Shown here piece after piece: positions 38,822 through 47,405 of a stretch of DNA of 64,000 nt. Below the pieces are notes generated by a model. That model was not told where the DNA came from, made no database searches, and saw only the letters and a program-made list of their open reading frames with translations. The stretch lies in NCBI GenBank assembly GCA_004028505.1, contig MTKO01000034.1:1-64000 (forward strand). Reading direction: 5' to 3'. The position numbers were made by a program, and so were the translations under genes. Each line of letters begins with the position of its first letter. Position 1 is the stretch's first letter. The stretch is from Candidatus Electrothrix aarhusensis. Lineage in GTDB: Bacteria; Desulfobacterota; Desulfobulbia; Desulfobulbales; Desulfobulbaceae.

Positions 38822-39903
38822 TTAGCCGTTCTTTGCAGCAAACTCCGCCATAAAGGCTACCAGCTTTTCAATGCCTTCCTTGGGAAAGGCATTATAGATG
38901 GATGCTCGGCAGCCACCGATGGAGCGATGCCCTTTCAGGCCGTCCAAGCCAAGCGCTGCGGCCTCGGCAATGAATTCGGCTTCCAGCTCTGGAGTGGGTA
39001 AATTAAAGGTGACGTTCATCAGAGAGCGGGATGCTTTCTCAGCATGGCCCCGATAAAAATCATTGCCATCAATGGCATCATACAGCAGGGCTGCTTTTTC
39101 TTCATTGCGTTGCTGCATAGCCGCAACACCGCCCTGCTCTTTCAGCCAGTTCAGTACCCGTCCCACACAGTAAATAGCAAAGGTCGGCGGGGTATTGAAC
39201 ATAGACCCCTTGTCCGCATGGGTCTTGTAGTTGAGCATGGTAGGCACATTATCCGGAGTGCTGTCCAGCAGGTCTTCCCGAATAATGACCAAGGTTACCC
39301 CGGCAGGCCCCATGTTCTTCTGGGCACCGGCAAAAATAATGCCGAAGCGGGAGATGTCCAGTTGACGGGAAAAAATATCCGAAGACATGTCACAGACCAG
39401 CATGCTCTCTTTTTCTGGGAACTGGGCAAACTGGGTACCGTAAATGGTATTATTGGAACAGAGATAGAGGTATTCGGAAGATTGATCCACTGCATACTCA
39501 CCCTCTTTAGGAACCCGGTTGAAGGTGCTCTCTTCGCTGGAATAGGCCACGTCAATATCCCCAAACAGCTTGGCTTCCTTAATCGCCTTCTTAGCCCAGG
39601 TGCCGGTGTTCAGATAGGTCGCTTTTTTACCTGCACCGAGCAAATTCATCGGGATCATGAAGAACTGTGAAGAGGCTCCGCCCTGGAGGAAAAGTACCTT
39701 ATAATTTTCCGGCACTGCGAGCAGTTCACGAACCAAGGCTTCAGTTTCATCGGCAACCGCATGAACTCCTTGGACCGATGGCTCATTTCAATCAGACCAA
39801 TGCCCTTGTCCTTAAAATTGACAATATCTTGAGCGGCTTCTTCAAGAACTGAGTACGGCAGAGTAGCAGGTCCGGCGCTGAAATTATAAATTCTCTCTGG
39901 CAT
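38822..39903 (-). pseudogene. serC: Phosphoserine aminotransferase with one frameshift
   Basis: This is the PLP enzyme of serine synthesis (3-phosphohydroxypyruvate to phosphoserine). The first part ([20 protein letters not shown], then [10 protein letters not shown]) is in one frame. The rest ([37 protein letters not shown] with the PLP Lys, GHRSIGGCRASIYNA) is in another. One missing base near CC 39757-39758 (GG in the gene) repairs it to about 360 residues, the normal size. AAGGAG lies upstream of ATG 39903. As with glmS, a sequencing indel is the likely cause. Confidence 0.9.
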
Positions 39904-39941
39904 TGTATGTAGTGCTCCTTTTTTATAAAGGGATAAAGGGG

Positions 39942-40409
39942 TTAAGTGGATTGCAGCTGACGCAAGGCCTCATAAAGAACAATCCCGGCACTCATGGCCA
40001 GATTGAGGCTACGGATATGCGAATTTGACATGGGAATGGTATAACAGCGGTCAGGGTAAAGCGCAAGGGTTTCTTCTGGCAGGCCCTTGGTTTCTTTCCC
40101 AAAAACCAGGCAATCTCCGGGACTGAACGCTGCTTGGAAATACGGGCGTTCTGTCTTGGTGGTCAAAAAGAAAAGCTTGCGCTCATCGTGCTGATCAAGA
40201 AATTCATCGAAATTTTGCCAGTGTCGAATATTGACATGGGGCCAATAATCAAGACCTGCCCGTTTTAAATGCTTGTCATCGGTGCTGAAGCCCAAAGGGT
40301 GTACCAAGTCTAGAACAGAATCCGTTGCCCCGCAGAGGCGAGCAATTGATCCGGTATTAGGAGGGATTTCCGGTTCGACCAACACGATATGAAGAGGTGC
40401 TGCTTGCAT
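39942..40409 (-). CDS. trmL: tRNA (cytidine/uridine-34 2'-O)-methyltransferase TrmL
   Basis: The protein has 155 residues and is a single SPOUT domain. It methylates the wobble 2'-OH of tRNA-Leu in the cytosol. Motifs: [50 protein letters not shown] and [20 protein letters not shown] (the trefoil knot). Length is exactly family size. It lies 38 nt upstream of serC on the same strand, so the two may be cotranscribed. Confidence 0.92.
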   Translation of the reverse strand: MQAAPLHIVLVEPEIPPNTGSIARLCGATDSVLDLVHPLGFSTDDKHLKRAGLDYWPHVNIRHWQNFDEFLDQHDERKLFFLTTKTERPYFQAAFSPGDCLVFGKETKGLPEETLALYPDRCYTIPMSNSHIRSLNLAMSAGIVLYEALRQLQST

Positions 40410-40633
40410 TATAGGAGACTTTTTTTAGTTTATTCTGTGTCTTTGACAATCGGGTTGCCATTTCGCTCAAAAGGGATATACCGCAAACCCGTGGGAAAGG
40501 CAAACCATTCAATAGATGAGGCCAAAAAACAAGAAAGAGGCTAACCCTTTTAATAGGCTGCCCCTTTGCAGAACGCTTTTCTCGAAACAACATTATAGCA
40601 ACTCATCTTTACCGCTGTGACCTCTTTGTTAGA

Positions 40634-41182
40634 CTATTTGTCACACTTTAAAAAAAGCCCATCTGTGTCAAGAACCTTGACTTCTGATGCCCTCTTCCTT
40701 TTCTGCGATTTCGAACTATAGGTATTCCCGGTATCACAATCATAGGCCCCTGGGCTCAGCTGAAATGCCCCTTCCCAACCCACGCGGTTACTACCATCCA
40801 TGACCCAAGAAAAATTTGACGGTTTTTCAGAACTATTACTATCGCCAGAGGTCACAGGCATATTTTGGCCGAGTGTATAAATATTTACCACCGGCTTACT
40901 CTTCCCGTCCCGTTGTATACTGTCTTTCTGTAGGACAAGAACAAAAACTGTGTTGGTGATATTGTCATAACGCAGGTAGACGTTCGGCGATACTTCTCGT
41001 GTGCCCTTCTGGTCAGAACGCATGGGGGTGGAACAATCCTTGTCCAGATCCCATTCGCCATATTGACCGTCAATAACAATCGTTTTCTGCACGCCAGCTT
41101 GCGCGGTAAAAGGAAAAATGACCAATAAAAATACTGCCAACCCTGTCATCCTTCCGCTGAATAGAGCACATCTTACTTTCAT
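40634..41182 (-). CDS. Secreted protein of unknown function under a riboswitch-like leader
   Basis: The product has 182 residues. The signal peptide ends FPFTAQA before GVQKT. The mature domain begins TIVIDGQYGEWDLDKDCS, which resembles the start of CBM9-like/DOMON beta-sandwich proteins, and has two Cys near the end (YDCDTG, LKCDK) that could pair. GGAGG lies about 7 nt upstream of the ATG. A GEMM-like RNA and a clear promoter precede it, so expression is probably set by a cyclic dinucleotide. No neighbour clarifies its role. Confidence 0.7.
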   Translation of the reverse strand: MKVRCALFSGRMTGLAVFLLVIFPFTAQAGVQKTIVIDGQYGEWDLDKDCSTPMRSDQKGTREVSPNVYLRYDNITNTVFVLVLQKDSIQRDGKSKPVVNIYTLGQNMPVTSGDSNSSEKPSNFSWVMDGSNRVGWEGAFQLSPGAYDCDTGNTYSSKSQKRKRASEVKVLDTDGLFLKCDK

Positions 41183-41211
41183 GACACCACCTCCTGGTAT
41201 TGGAAACTAAA

Positions 41212-41290
41212 AGCAGGTAACCCGGCTATCTCTCCCATCAGAGACCCGTGGTTTTCCGACACCGCCTCGCGACGACTGTGGCTTTATCAA
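41212..41290 (-). promoter_or_regulatory. GEMM-type (cyclic dinucleotide) riboswitch-like leader
   Basis: Read on the minus strand: GATAAAGCCAC, then a hairpin with a GCGA (GNRA) tetraloop, then CGGAAAACCACGGGTCTC, then a short stem (TCTC/GAGA), then ATAGCCGGGTTACC. Order and consensus pieces (GNRA hairpin, AAA-CCACGGG, AGCCGGGTTACC) are those of GEMM c-di-GMP-I/cGAMP riboswitches. The first arm (AAAGCCACAG instead of AAAGGCAAACC) is diverged. It ends about 30 nt before the start codon. Confidence 0.6.
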
Positions 41291-41380
41291 CTTTCCGGCA
41301 CAGGAATCAATAGTCCTGCAATCCTGCTCCGCACAGAAAGTGAAGGTACCCGCTGTATAAGCATAGAGGCACTTAATATC

Positions 41381-41409
41381 AAATTAAAAATATTAGAGCT
41401 ATTTGTCAA
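41381..41409 (-). promoter_or_regulatory. Sigma-70 promoter of the riboswitch-controlled gene
   Basis: Minus strand TTGACA (41409-41404), 17 nt, TAATTT (41386-41381). It gives a leader of about 190 nt that contains the whole GEMM-like RNA. Confidence 0.6.
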
Positions 41410-41995
41410 CTTTTTTAATTAAACGAGGGTGATAGGCGAGCACTGCAAGAGGTAATTTCACCTTTATCAGCAGGAGAATCCTTATCTGTCTTAATTGACA
41501 TATATTCACGAAAATTCAATATATTATTGGCAAAAAATCGTTGTGAGTTACACCCTGCAACGTGACACTTTGTGGTAACTTTTTAAATTCTTTTATTTTT
41601 TTACTGTTCAGGCCTAATTTCCTTGCAGTAGCGTCAGCACGTCAGCAGCGCACACAAATTACCCCAAGATAATTTTTAGCAATGTGCTTGATGGATGATC
41701 AACTGGAATGCAGATTTCATCTTTCAGCGGCATGGCTCCATTGAAACAATTGACCCCGTTTTTTTATTCAAAGGACATTTTTTTATTGCCAAGTTTTCCA
41801 AAAAGCAGTATTTACCCGCGCCCTTTTTTCTTGGAACGGAGAACCCCACATAAACAACTTAAAATCAAAAAGATAAGGCCAAAATTCGCTCCGGAGAAAA
41901 AAATATGCGCGTGACCGTACTCTACTGCTTTCGATTTCACATAGGGTGATTTGCGAGCAGGCTTTGCATAACTCTTTTTGAGGAGACTGTAGGTC
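41410..41995. other. Spacer upstream of the SET gene
   Basis: About 585 nt, AT-rich. A 68-codon plus-strand ORF (41708-41914) is proline/lysine-rich with no ribosome site and is not supported. The promoter of the SET/decarboxylase pair should be here but is not obvious. Confidence 0.3.
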
Positions 41996-42496
41996 ATGAT
42001 TTATCCAAAAGAATTTGGGATCAACCCCCTGTATCCGCAAGCTGTTGACTTTGAACGTATCTACAAAGATACACTTTCAGGTTCAGGTATCATCACTAAG
42101 AGATATTTTGCTCAGGGTGATTTGATGGCAATGGTAGCAGGAGAAGAAGTATCGGAGATACTCCAGCATACTCTTCAGATCGCACCGGATCGCCATCTGT
42201 ATGACCCTTATTTTTCAGGATACTTTCTTCATTCCTGTTCACCGAATATTTCACTTGATATGGCGAGACGGACAGTAACCGCCCTTTGCGATATCGAGCC
42301 GGGCAGCTTTCTCTATATGGATTATGCTGAAACGGAAGATGTCCTCTTTAAACAGTTTCCCTGCTCCTGCGGCAGCTCAAGCTGCCGTTTATGGATCACA
42401 GGTCGCAAGGAGGGCGACAGCGTTGCACACGCCGTCGCCCAAGGAGATTCTACCGGGCTCGTCGCTACGGTTAGCCGCCTTACAGGCGAGAGCTGA
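41996..42496 (+). CDS. SET-domain protein methyltransferase
   Basis: The protein has 166 residues and is almost only a SET fold: SAM-binding GxG strand (SGSGIITKRYFAQGDLM), pseudoknot motif H79-S80-C81-x-P83-N84, catalytic-type Tyr110 (FLYMDYAETED) and a post-SET zinc cluster (C123, C125, C130 in FPCSCGSSSC). It should methylate lysine side chains. The gene overlaps the next, PLP-dependent, gene by 1 nt (TGATG), so the two act together. GAGGAG lies about 10 nt upstream. Bacterial SET proteins are scattered and often acquired. The substrate could be the partner enzyme, its amino-acid substrate, or another protein. Confidence 0.82.
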   Translation: MIYPKEFGINPLYPQAVDFERIYKDTLSGSGIITKRYFAQGDLMAMVAGEEVSEILQHTLQIAPDRHLYDPYFSGYFLHSCSPNISLDMARRTVTALCDIEPGSFLYMDYAETEDVLFKQFPCSCGSSSCRLWITGRKEGDSVAHAVAQGDSTGLVATVSRLTGES

Positions 42497-43710
42497 TGGA
42501 GAGCAGACAGTACGCTACCTGGTGGCAGAGAGAGGATCTCTGCTATCGGGACGGACAACTCTTTTTCGCGGATCGGGCAGTCAGGCATTTGGCTGCCCAG
42601 TTCGGTTCACGGTCCTTTATCTACTCATTTGCCCGAGTACGAGAGAACCTGAAACGACTTAGACAGGCCTTGAATGAGGCAAAGCTGGCAGGCGGCTTTT
42701 CGGTCTTGTATGCCATGAAAGCCAATCGCTTTGTCCCACTGCTGACCCGACTTCAAGAAACAGGCCTCTGCGGTATTGATGCCTGTTCCCCGAACGAGGT
42801 CGAGTTGGCAGTCAGCTGCGGATTCAGGCCCTCTGATATTTCCTTTACTGCGGGCAATCTGTCCCGCGCTGATTATGAACAGCTCGCCCGCTATGACGGG
42901 CTGTTTATGGATTGCGATTCCCTGCACGCAATCCGAACCTGGGCAAAGTATAAACCAGGGGCAAAGATCGGTATACGGATCAATCCGGGCTGCGGGGTGA
43001 GCCGCGAGGCAAACACTGCCCTGCAATATGCGGGCAACAAGGTCACCAAGTTCGGGATTTATCAGGAGCAGTTTGATGAGGCACTGGCAACGGCTGCGGA
43101 ATGCGGGCTGACTGTCAGCAAGATTCATTTTCACACGGGCTGCGGCTATCTCACGCCCCAGCTTGAGCAGCTGGAGGCGGTCATACAGCGTTGTCTATGG
43201 TTCATAGAACGCTGTGACAAGCTGGAAAAGGTCAATATGGGCGGAGGGCTTGGTGTTCCCCATAATGCCTTTGATCAACCCCTTGATTTGTATCAATGGG
43301 CCAAGGTGCTGAAAAAATATTTCAGCGGCACCGGTCTTCATCTGGAGGTGGAACCGGGAGAATACCTGCTCAAAGATGCGGGACTGCTGCTGCTGGAGAA
43401 AACCATGATTGAGAAAAAGAAAGACACCCTCTTTCTCGGGGTTGACGGGGGCTTTAATCTGGCACCGGAACCGGCCTATTATCAACTCCCCCTGCAACCG
43501 GTTCCTCTGGAGCTGGGTAACGGGCAGTTCATGCCGATGCGGGTGGTCGGCAATATCAACGAGGCTATTGATGTATGGTATGACGAGTCCTGGATGCCCG
43601 ACATGGCCGGACAGGAGTATCTGGCCCTGATCAATGCGGGTGCCTATTCCTCTTCAATGGCCTCAAATCATTGTATGCGCGGTCAGTTTAAGGAGTTTTT
43701 GCTGACCTGA
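42496..43710 (+). CDS. PLP-dependent decarboxylase homologue (LysA/alanine-racemase fold) with altered Cys motif
   Basis: The product has 404 residues. The fold type III barrel is clear: PLP lysine K75 (LYAMKANRF), IDACSPNEVELA, FTAGNLSRADY, KFGIY, HFHTGCGY, NMGGGLGVPHN, LEVEPGEYLL and the C-terminal LINAGAYSSSMASNH. Diaminopimelate decarboxylases have CESGD with a catalytic Cys; here the aligned segment is GNINEAIDVW, with no Cys and NEAID in place of CESGD. It is therefore unlikely to be ordinary LysA and may act on another amino acid or a carrier-bound one. It is translationally coupled to the SET gene. Confidence 0.8.
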   Translation: MESRQYATWWQREDLCYRDGQLFFADRAVRHLAAQFGSRSFIYSFARVRENLKRLRQALNEAKLAGGFSVLYAMKANRFVPLLTRLQETGLCGIDACSPNEVELAVSCGFRPSDISFTAGNLSRADYEQLARYDGLFMDCDSLHAIRTWAKYKPGAKIGIRINPGCGVSREANTALQYAGNKVTKFGIYQEQFDEALATAAECGLTVSKIHFHTGCGYLTPQLEQLEAVIQRCLWFIERCDKLEKVNMGGGLGVPHNAFDQPLDLYQWAKVLKKYFSGTGLHLEVEPGEYLLKDAGLLLLEKTMIEKKKDTLFLGVDGGFNLAPEPAYYQLPLQPVPLELGNGQFMPMRVVGNINEAIDVWYDESWMPDMAGQEYLALINAGAYSSSMASNHCMRGQFKEFLLT

Positions 43711-43836
43711 TTTCGTCTTTTTCCCCGGCAGGTCACTCCGTCCCGGAGACAGCTTTCTGCTGCCTCCTCCCGCTTCCTTGGAATTCCGATTGCATTTTTC
43801 CCCTTGCTGAGGTTTTATAGCCAGTTGGGTTTCTCT

Positions 43837-43869
43837 TGAGAACACAGGATATCTCCTCTTGTGTTCTCA
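43837..43869 (+). repeat. 10-bp hairpin downstream of the decarboxylase homologue
   Basis: TGAGAACACA pairs with TGTGTTCTCA around a 13-nt loop. It has no T-run; it could be an mRNA end structure. Confidence 0.4.
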
Positions 43870-43972
43870 TCCGCCCTTTGAAGAAAAACAAGCCGTCATT
43901 CTCTTTCTCGCTGCTCCCGATTTTCCAACACGACTGGCGTGAGGAAAAAATCAGGCTGTCATTTTTTAAAAT

Positions 43973-44360
43973 GGGCTTGGTTCTAAATTCGGCCAATGGC
44001 GGTAAATAAAATCTTGAGAAAGTCAGCATAAGAAGCGGCTGAGCCAATTCACTTTACCTAAATTCACTTTACCTAAATTGGCCGAACTTAGAAATTTTTC
44101 CCGGAAAATAAAATTTCCAAGCAAAGTACTGTATGGTATTGAAAACAAAGAGTATTAATGGAATTATTTATATTTTCTGTTTTTTTAAAATAAATCACGA
44201 TTAACCAACTTCTTTCAGTGTGTTACGCGCACCGTTAAGGAAAAGTTAATTTCGACCCCCTAAGTTCTAAGCTCGGCCATTTTGCAGAACCACAGCCCTA
44301 GATTATACTGCAATTGCTACATTATACTTTGGCATAATGGCCGAACTTAGAACCAAGCCC
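43973..44360. mobile_element. MITE-like element with 22/23 terminal inverted repeats and 8-bp target duplication
   Basis: The left end GGGCTTGGTTCTAA-A-TTCGGCCA (43973-43995) and the inverted right end (44338-44360) match at 22 of 23 positions. The element is flanked by perfect 8-bp direct repeats TTTAAAAT at 43965-43972 and 44361-44368. It is 388 bp with no coding capacity. It contains further TIR-like cores at 44078-44093 and 44263-44280, suggesting nested or tandem copies, and two perfect 15-nt direct repeats (AATTCACTTTACCTA, 44046-44075). It must be moved by a transposase elsewhere. Confidence 0.75.
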
Positions 44361-44412
44361 TTTAAAATCAAGCGTTCCGTTTAAAGAAATGAGACGTGCG
44401 AGGAGAAAAAGA

Positions 44413-44614
44413 AGAGGTACTTTTTCAAAAAGGACTGCTCCTTTTTGAAAATGGTGCTGTCCTCTTTCTGCTCACACCTCTCCATTTTCAAAATGGACAA
44501 GCGCGAGATCAAAAAGAGGCGATACTTTTTTAAAACGGCTCTCTCCTTTTTTAAAAAGTGGTCGTCCGTTTTTTTCTCGCAGCTCTTGATTTTTAAAATG
44601 GAAGAGCACAAAGA
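44413..44614. repeat. Tandem degenerate repeats of about 101 nt with TTTT/AAAA palindromes
   Basis: Two full units (44413-44514 and 44515-44614) share the layout AGAGG..ACTTTTT.AAAA.GG..CTCCTTTTT.AAAA..ATTTT.AAAATGGA..AGCGCGAG. A third unit upstream (about 43880-44412) is interrupted by the MITE-like element. Each unit carries three T-tract/A-tract palindromes about 26-42 nt apart. The ORFs here arise from the repeat and are not genes. Confidence 0.6.
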
Positions 44615-44626
44615 GAGACGTGAGCT

Positions 44627-44822
44627 CAGGGCAAACGCATTTAAAACGACACAGATACAAAAAGACAGGGCTGTATACAGGGCGAACGCATGACTTCTGT
44701 AAAAAATATGCTTTACAGGTCAGTATAATGCAATATTACACTGAGCCGACATTGTTTATAGATGTCGAGCCTCTCGTCTAACTAGCTGGTATCAATATAT
44801 ACTTTTAATGCGTTCGCCCTGT
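44627..44822. repeat. CAGGGCGAACGCAT inverted-repeat element
   Basis: ACAGGGCGAACGCAT (44677-44691) and its perfect 15-nt inverse (44808-44822) bracket about 116 nt. A further direct copy with one change (CAGGGCAAACGCATTTAAAA) lies at 44627-44646. The interior has small hairpins (CTGTAAA/TTTACAG, CGACAT/ATGTCG). It looks like a second short non-coding insertion. No target duplication is seen. Confidence 0.5.
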
Positions 44823-44958
44823 TCAGTTATCCGGGTGCTCCCTTACTCCTTTTTCCTTGACACAAGAAGGTGGGGAGCGTAAATTCGTGTAGATGAGATC
44901 CTTGAATTTTCATAATTATTTCTTCCTCTTTCGAATAAATTTACAGGAGTGTATCGAG

Positions 44959-47385
44959 GTGCATTACCGAACCCCCTTTTTTTCCTTTATAACGGTTGCT
45001 TGTTTTCTGGGTGCATTCTGCATGTTCAACCCGACAGATGTCAGTGCAGAGGCTGTCAGGGCGATGCAGTGGGAAATTACTGCTGATAAATTGACCAAGT
45101 TTGAAGACCCTGCCAGTGTGATCGCAGAGGGTAATGTTATCCTCCGGAAAATGGAAAATATAACCGGGGTTGCCAAGAAAAAGAAGGTCACAAAAGACTG
45201 GGGCGATCTTCTTGGTGAAGATACTTTGCCGACAGACGGGAACACTCTGCCTAAGAAAGGCGGTGAGGCAACATTAATCTCTCCGAAAAAAGCCCCTGCT
45301 TTGCAGGACGCCAGTTCCGATTCCGAGGAAGAGAAAGAAGTTGTCAGCTCTGCTGTTATCAGCACCATCAAGGCAGATTGGGTGGTGTATGATATGGATC
45401 TGGGAACGGTCAAGTTGCGCGGAAACGTGTTTATTGATATCGGCCCGGATAAGTTGAGTGCAAGTGAGGGCGTTGTTCATCTGACCAGGGAAACCGCCTC
45501 GTTTAATGATGCGACCATTATCCGACAATACAAGGATATGCATGTTGAAGGGCGAGTTATTGAAAAGACCGGAGAACTTACCTACCACATTAAAGACGGC
45601 TGGCTGGTTACCTGCAAACTGAAAGACGGAGAAACACCGCCGTGGAGTTTTCATGCTGCTGATGCCGAGATCACTGACGGCGGGTATGCTTTTCTGAAAC
45701 ATGTCACTTTTCGGATCAAAAACATGCCCATTTTCTATACACCCATTATGATGCTGCCTGCTAAGCGAAACCGCCAGACAGGGTTACTCTTTCCTTCTGT
45801 TTCCATGTCTGACCGGGACGGGTTCAGTCTGGAGTGGCCGCTTTTTATCAATCTTTCTCCAAGTACTGACATTACGCTGTATCCCCATTATCTTGCCGAG
45901 CGGGGCTTCATGGCAGGGGCGGAAGCGCGCTACATGTTGGATCAGAATTCTAAGGGGACAGTGATTGCAAATCTCCTGAACGACGATCTCAGTGATATCG
46001 ATAATCCAGATAACGCTGAGTATTACGCCGAAGGGGGATACACGCATACCAATCAAAATCGTTATTGGATACGAGGGAAGGCGGATCAAAGATTCGGCGG
46101 GTGGACAACTCGGCTTGATATTGACCTTGTCTCTGACCAGGATTATTTAGATGAATTCAGTAATGGTTTTACCGGGTACTCTGTGAGCGACCAGCGGCTT
46201 TCTGATCAGTTCGGGCGGGGGTTACAGGACAGGAATACCTATGAGCGGGAAAATAAGCTGACCACGCTTCGTTCCTGGTCCAACGGCTCTTCTTTAGAGG
46301 CAACCCTGAAAGGCATTGACGATCTGCATGAATATAGCGAAGGTAGCGGCTCGACGGCTCTGTGGAAGTTTCCAGAGGTCAAATACAGTGGCTTGGTTCC
46401 TCTGTATGACACAGACGTAGATTTTTCCTGGGATGCCAATTACGTTTATTATAAACGTGATATAGGCGTGGAGGCGCAACGGATAGACCTCTATCCAAAG
46501 TTAAAAACAGCCCTTCCCATGCTGAGTGAGTATCTGGAGACAACTGTCGGTGTCGGTATTAGGGATACCATGTATGTGATTGATGACAACGGTGACGAGG
46601 ATTGGCAGGATAGTGACAGCGAGAATCGTTTGCTCGCTGATGTGAATGGGGAAATCGCAACAACCTTACGTAGGGATTTTGCTGTCAATGGGAAGACAGT
46701 TTCAGCATGGAGTCATACCCTGCGGCCTTTTGTGCGCTATACTTATGTAACAGATCCAGACGAAGATAATCTGCCCCTGTTTGATTCTGTTGATAGTGTC
46801 GGTGATCAGAATAAAGTTACTTACGGGGTGAACAATTTCTTCTATGTCTCCGAGACGAGAGGTGATGAAGAGTCTGAGCGGGATTACGGGTACATTAAAT
46901 TGCAACAAAACTATGACCTCCGTAACGTTGCCTCTGATGAGCCTTTTTCCGATGTGCAATTTCGTCTCTCCTGGAATCCTTGGCAGAATATGAATTTCAA
47001 GTACGCCACTGATATTGATATGTATGATGACGGTTTTACACAGCATACAGTTGAGAGTGATTACCGCAACAGTCGAGGAGATTTGCTTTCTTTTGATTAT
47101 CTTTTTCAGGCCGGTGCCACGGATGAGGTAGAGGATACCAGTTCGATTAGACTGTTTACCCGGGTGGGCCTGATGTATGACTTTGCTGTGGGCTATTCCC
47201 TGGAACGATCTATTGAGGATTCCGTGACCATAGCTGAGAAAGTTAATTTGATCTACAGCCCCTCCTGCTGGTCAGTGGAATTGGTGGCTGATGTTACACC
47301 GGATAACGAACAGGTTATGGTCTTGTTCAAGTTGGCCAATATCGGTGCACCCTTTGGCCTGGACCTCATGGGAAGCAGTGATTAA
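44959..47385 (+). CDS. lptD: LPS-assembly outer-membrane protein LptD
   Basis: The product has 808 residues from GTG 44959, chosen because AGGAG lies about 9 nt upstream and the product then starts with a signal peptide ending NPTDVSA; the open frame reaches 44893. The N-terminal OstA-like jellyroll (WEITADKLTKFEDPASVIAE, VKLRGNVFIDI) contains an unusual acidic/Lys-rich insert (about 75-130). The LptD barrel follows (GLLFPSVSMSDRDGFSLEWP, TLYPHYLAERGFMAGAEARY). It inserts LPS into the outer membrane with LptE. The DHH gene follows after 20 nt. Confidence 0.9.
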   Translation: MHYRTPFFSFITVACFLGAFCMFNPTDVSAEAVRAMQWEITADKLTKFEDPASVIAEGNVILRKMENITGVAKKKKVTKDWGDLLGEDTLPTDGNTLPKKGGEATLISPKKAPALQDASSDSEEEKEVVSSAVISTIKADWVVYDMDLGTVKLRGNVFIDIGPDKLSASEGVVHLTRETASFNDATIIRQYKDMHVEGRVIEKTGELTYHIKDGWLVTCKLKDGETPPWSFHAADAEITDGGYAFLKHVTFRIKNMPIFYTPIMMLPAKRNRQTGLLFPSVSMSDRDGFSLEWPLFINLSPSTDITLYPHYLAERGFMAGAEARYMLDQNSKGTVIANLLNDDLSDIDNPDNAEYYAEGGYTHTNQNRYWIRGKADQRFGGWTTRLDIDLVSDQDYLDEFSNGFTGYSVSDQRLSDQFGRGLQDRNTYERENKLTTLRSWSNGSSLEATLKGIDDLHEYSEGSGSTALWKFPEVKYSGLVPLYDTDVDFSWDANYVYYKRDIGVEAQRIDLYPKLKTALPMLSEYLETTVGVGIRDTMYVIDDNGDEDWQDSDSENRLLADVNGEIATTLRRDFAVNGKTVSAWSHTLRPFVRYTYVTDPDEDNLPLFDSVDSVGDQNKVTYGVNNFFYVSETRGDEESERDYGYIKLQQNYDLRNVASDEPFSDVQFRLSWNPWQNMNFKYATDIDMYDDGFTQHTVESDYRNSRGDLLSFDYLFQAGATDEVEDTSSIRLFTRVGLMYDFAVGYSLERSIEDSVTIAEKVNLIYSPSCWSVELVADVTPDNEQVMVLFKLANIGAPFGLDLMGSSD

Positions 47386-47405
47386 TAGAGGGAGCAGGCA
47401 ATATA

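Noticed and set aside
42496-43710. Diaminopimelate decarboxylase LysA
   Set aside because: The fold fits, but the essential CESGD Cys motif is replaced by NEAID, so I call only the fold.
43880-44614. CRISPR array
   Set aside because: Units are ~101 nt and degenerate throughout, with no constant repeat/variable spacer pattern and no cas genes.
44381-44693. Three overlapping Lys/Leu-rich ORFs in the repeat array
   Set aside because: Their internal amino-acid repeats come from the ~101-nt DNA repeat and are open on both strands; no ribosome site.
44893-44958. LptD start at ATG 44893
   Set aside because: GTG 44959 has a better-spaced AGGAG and gives a standard signal peptide; the upstream 22 residues do not.
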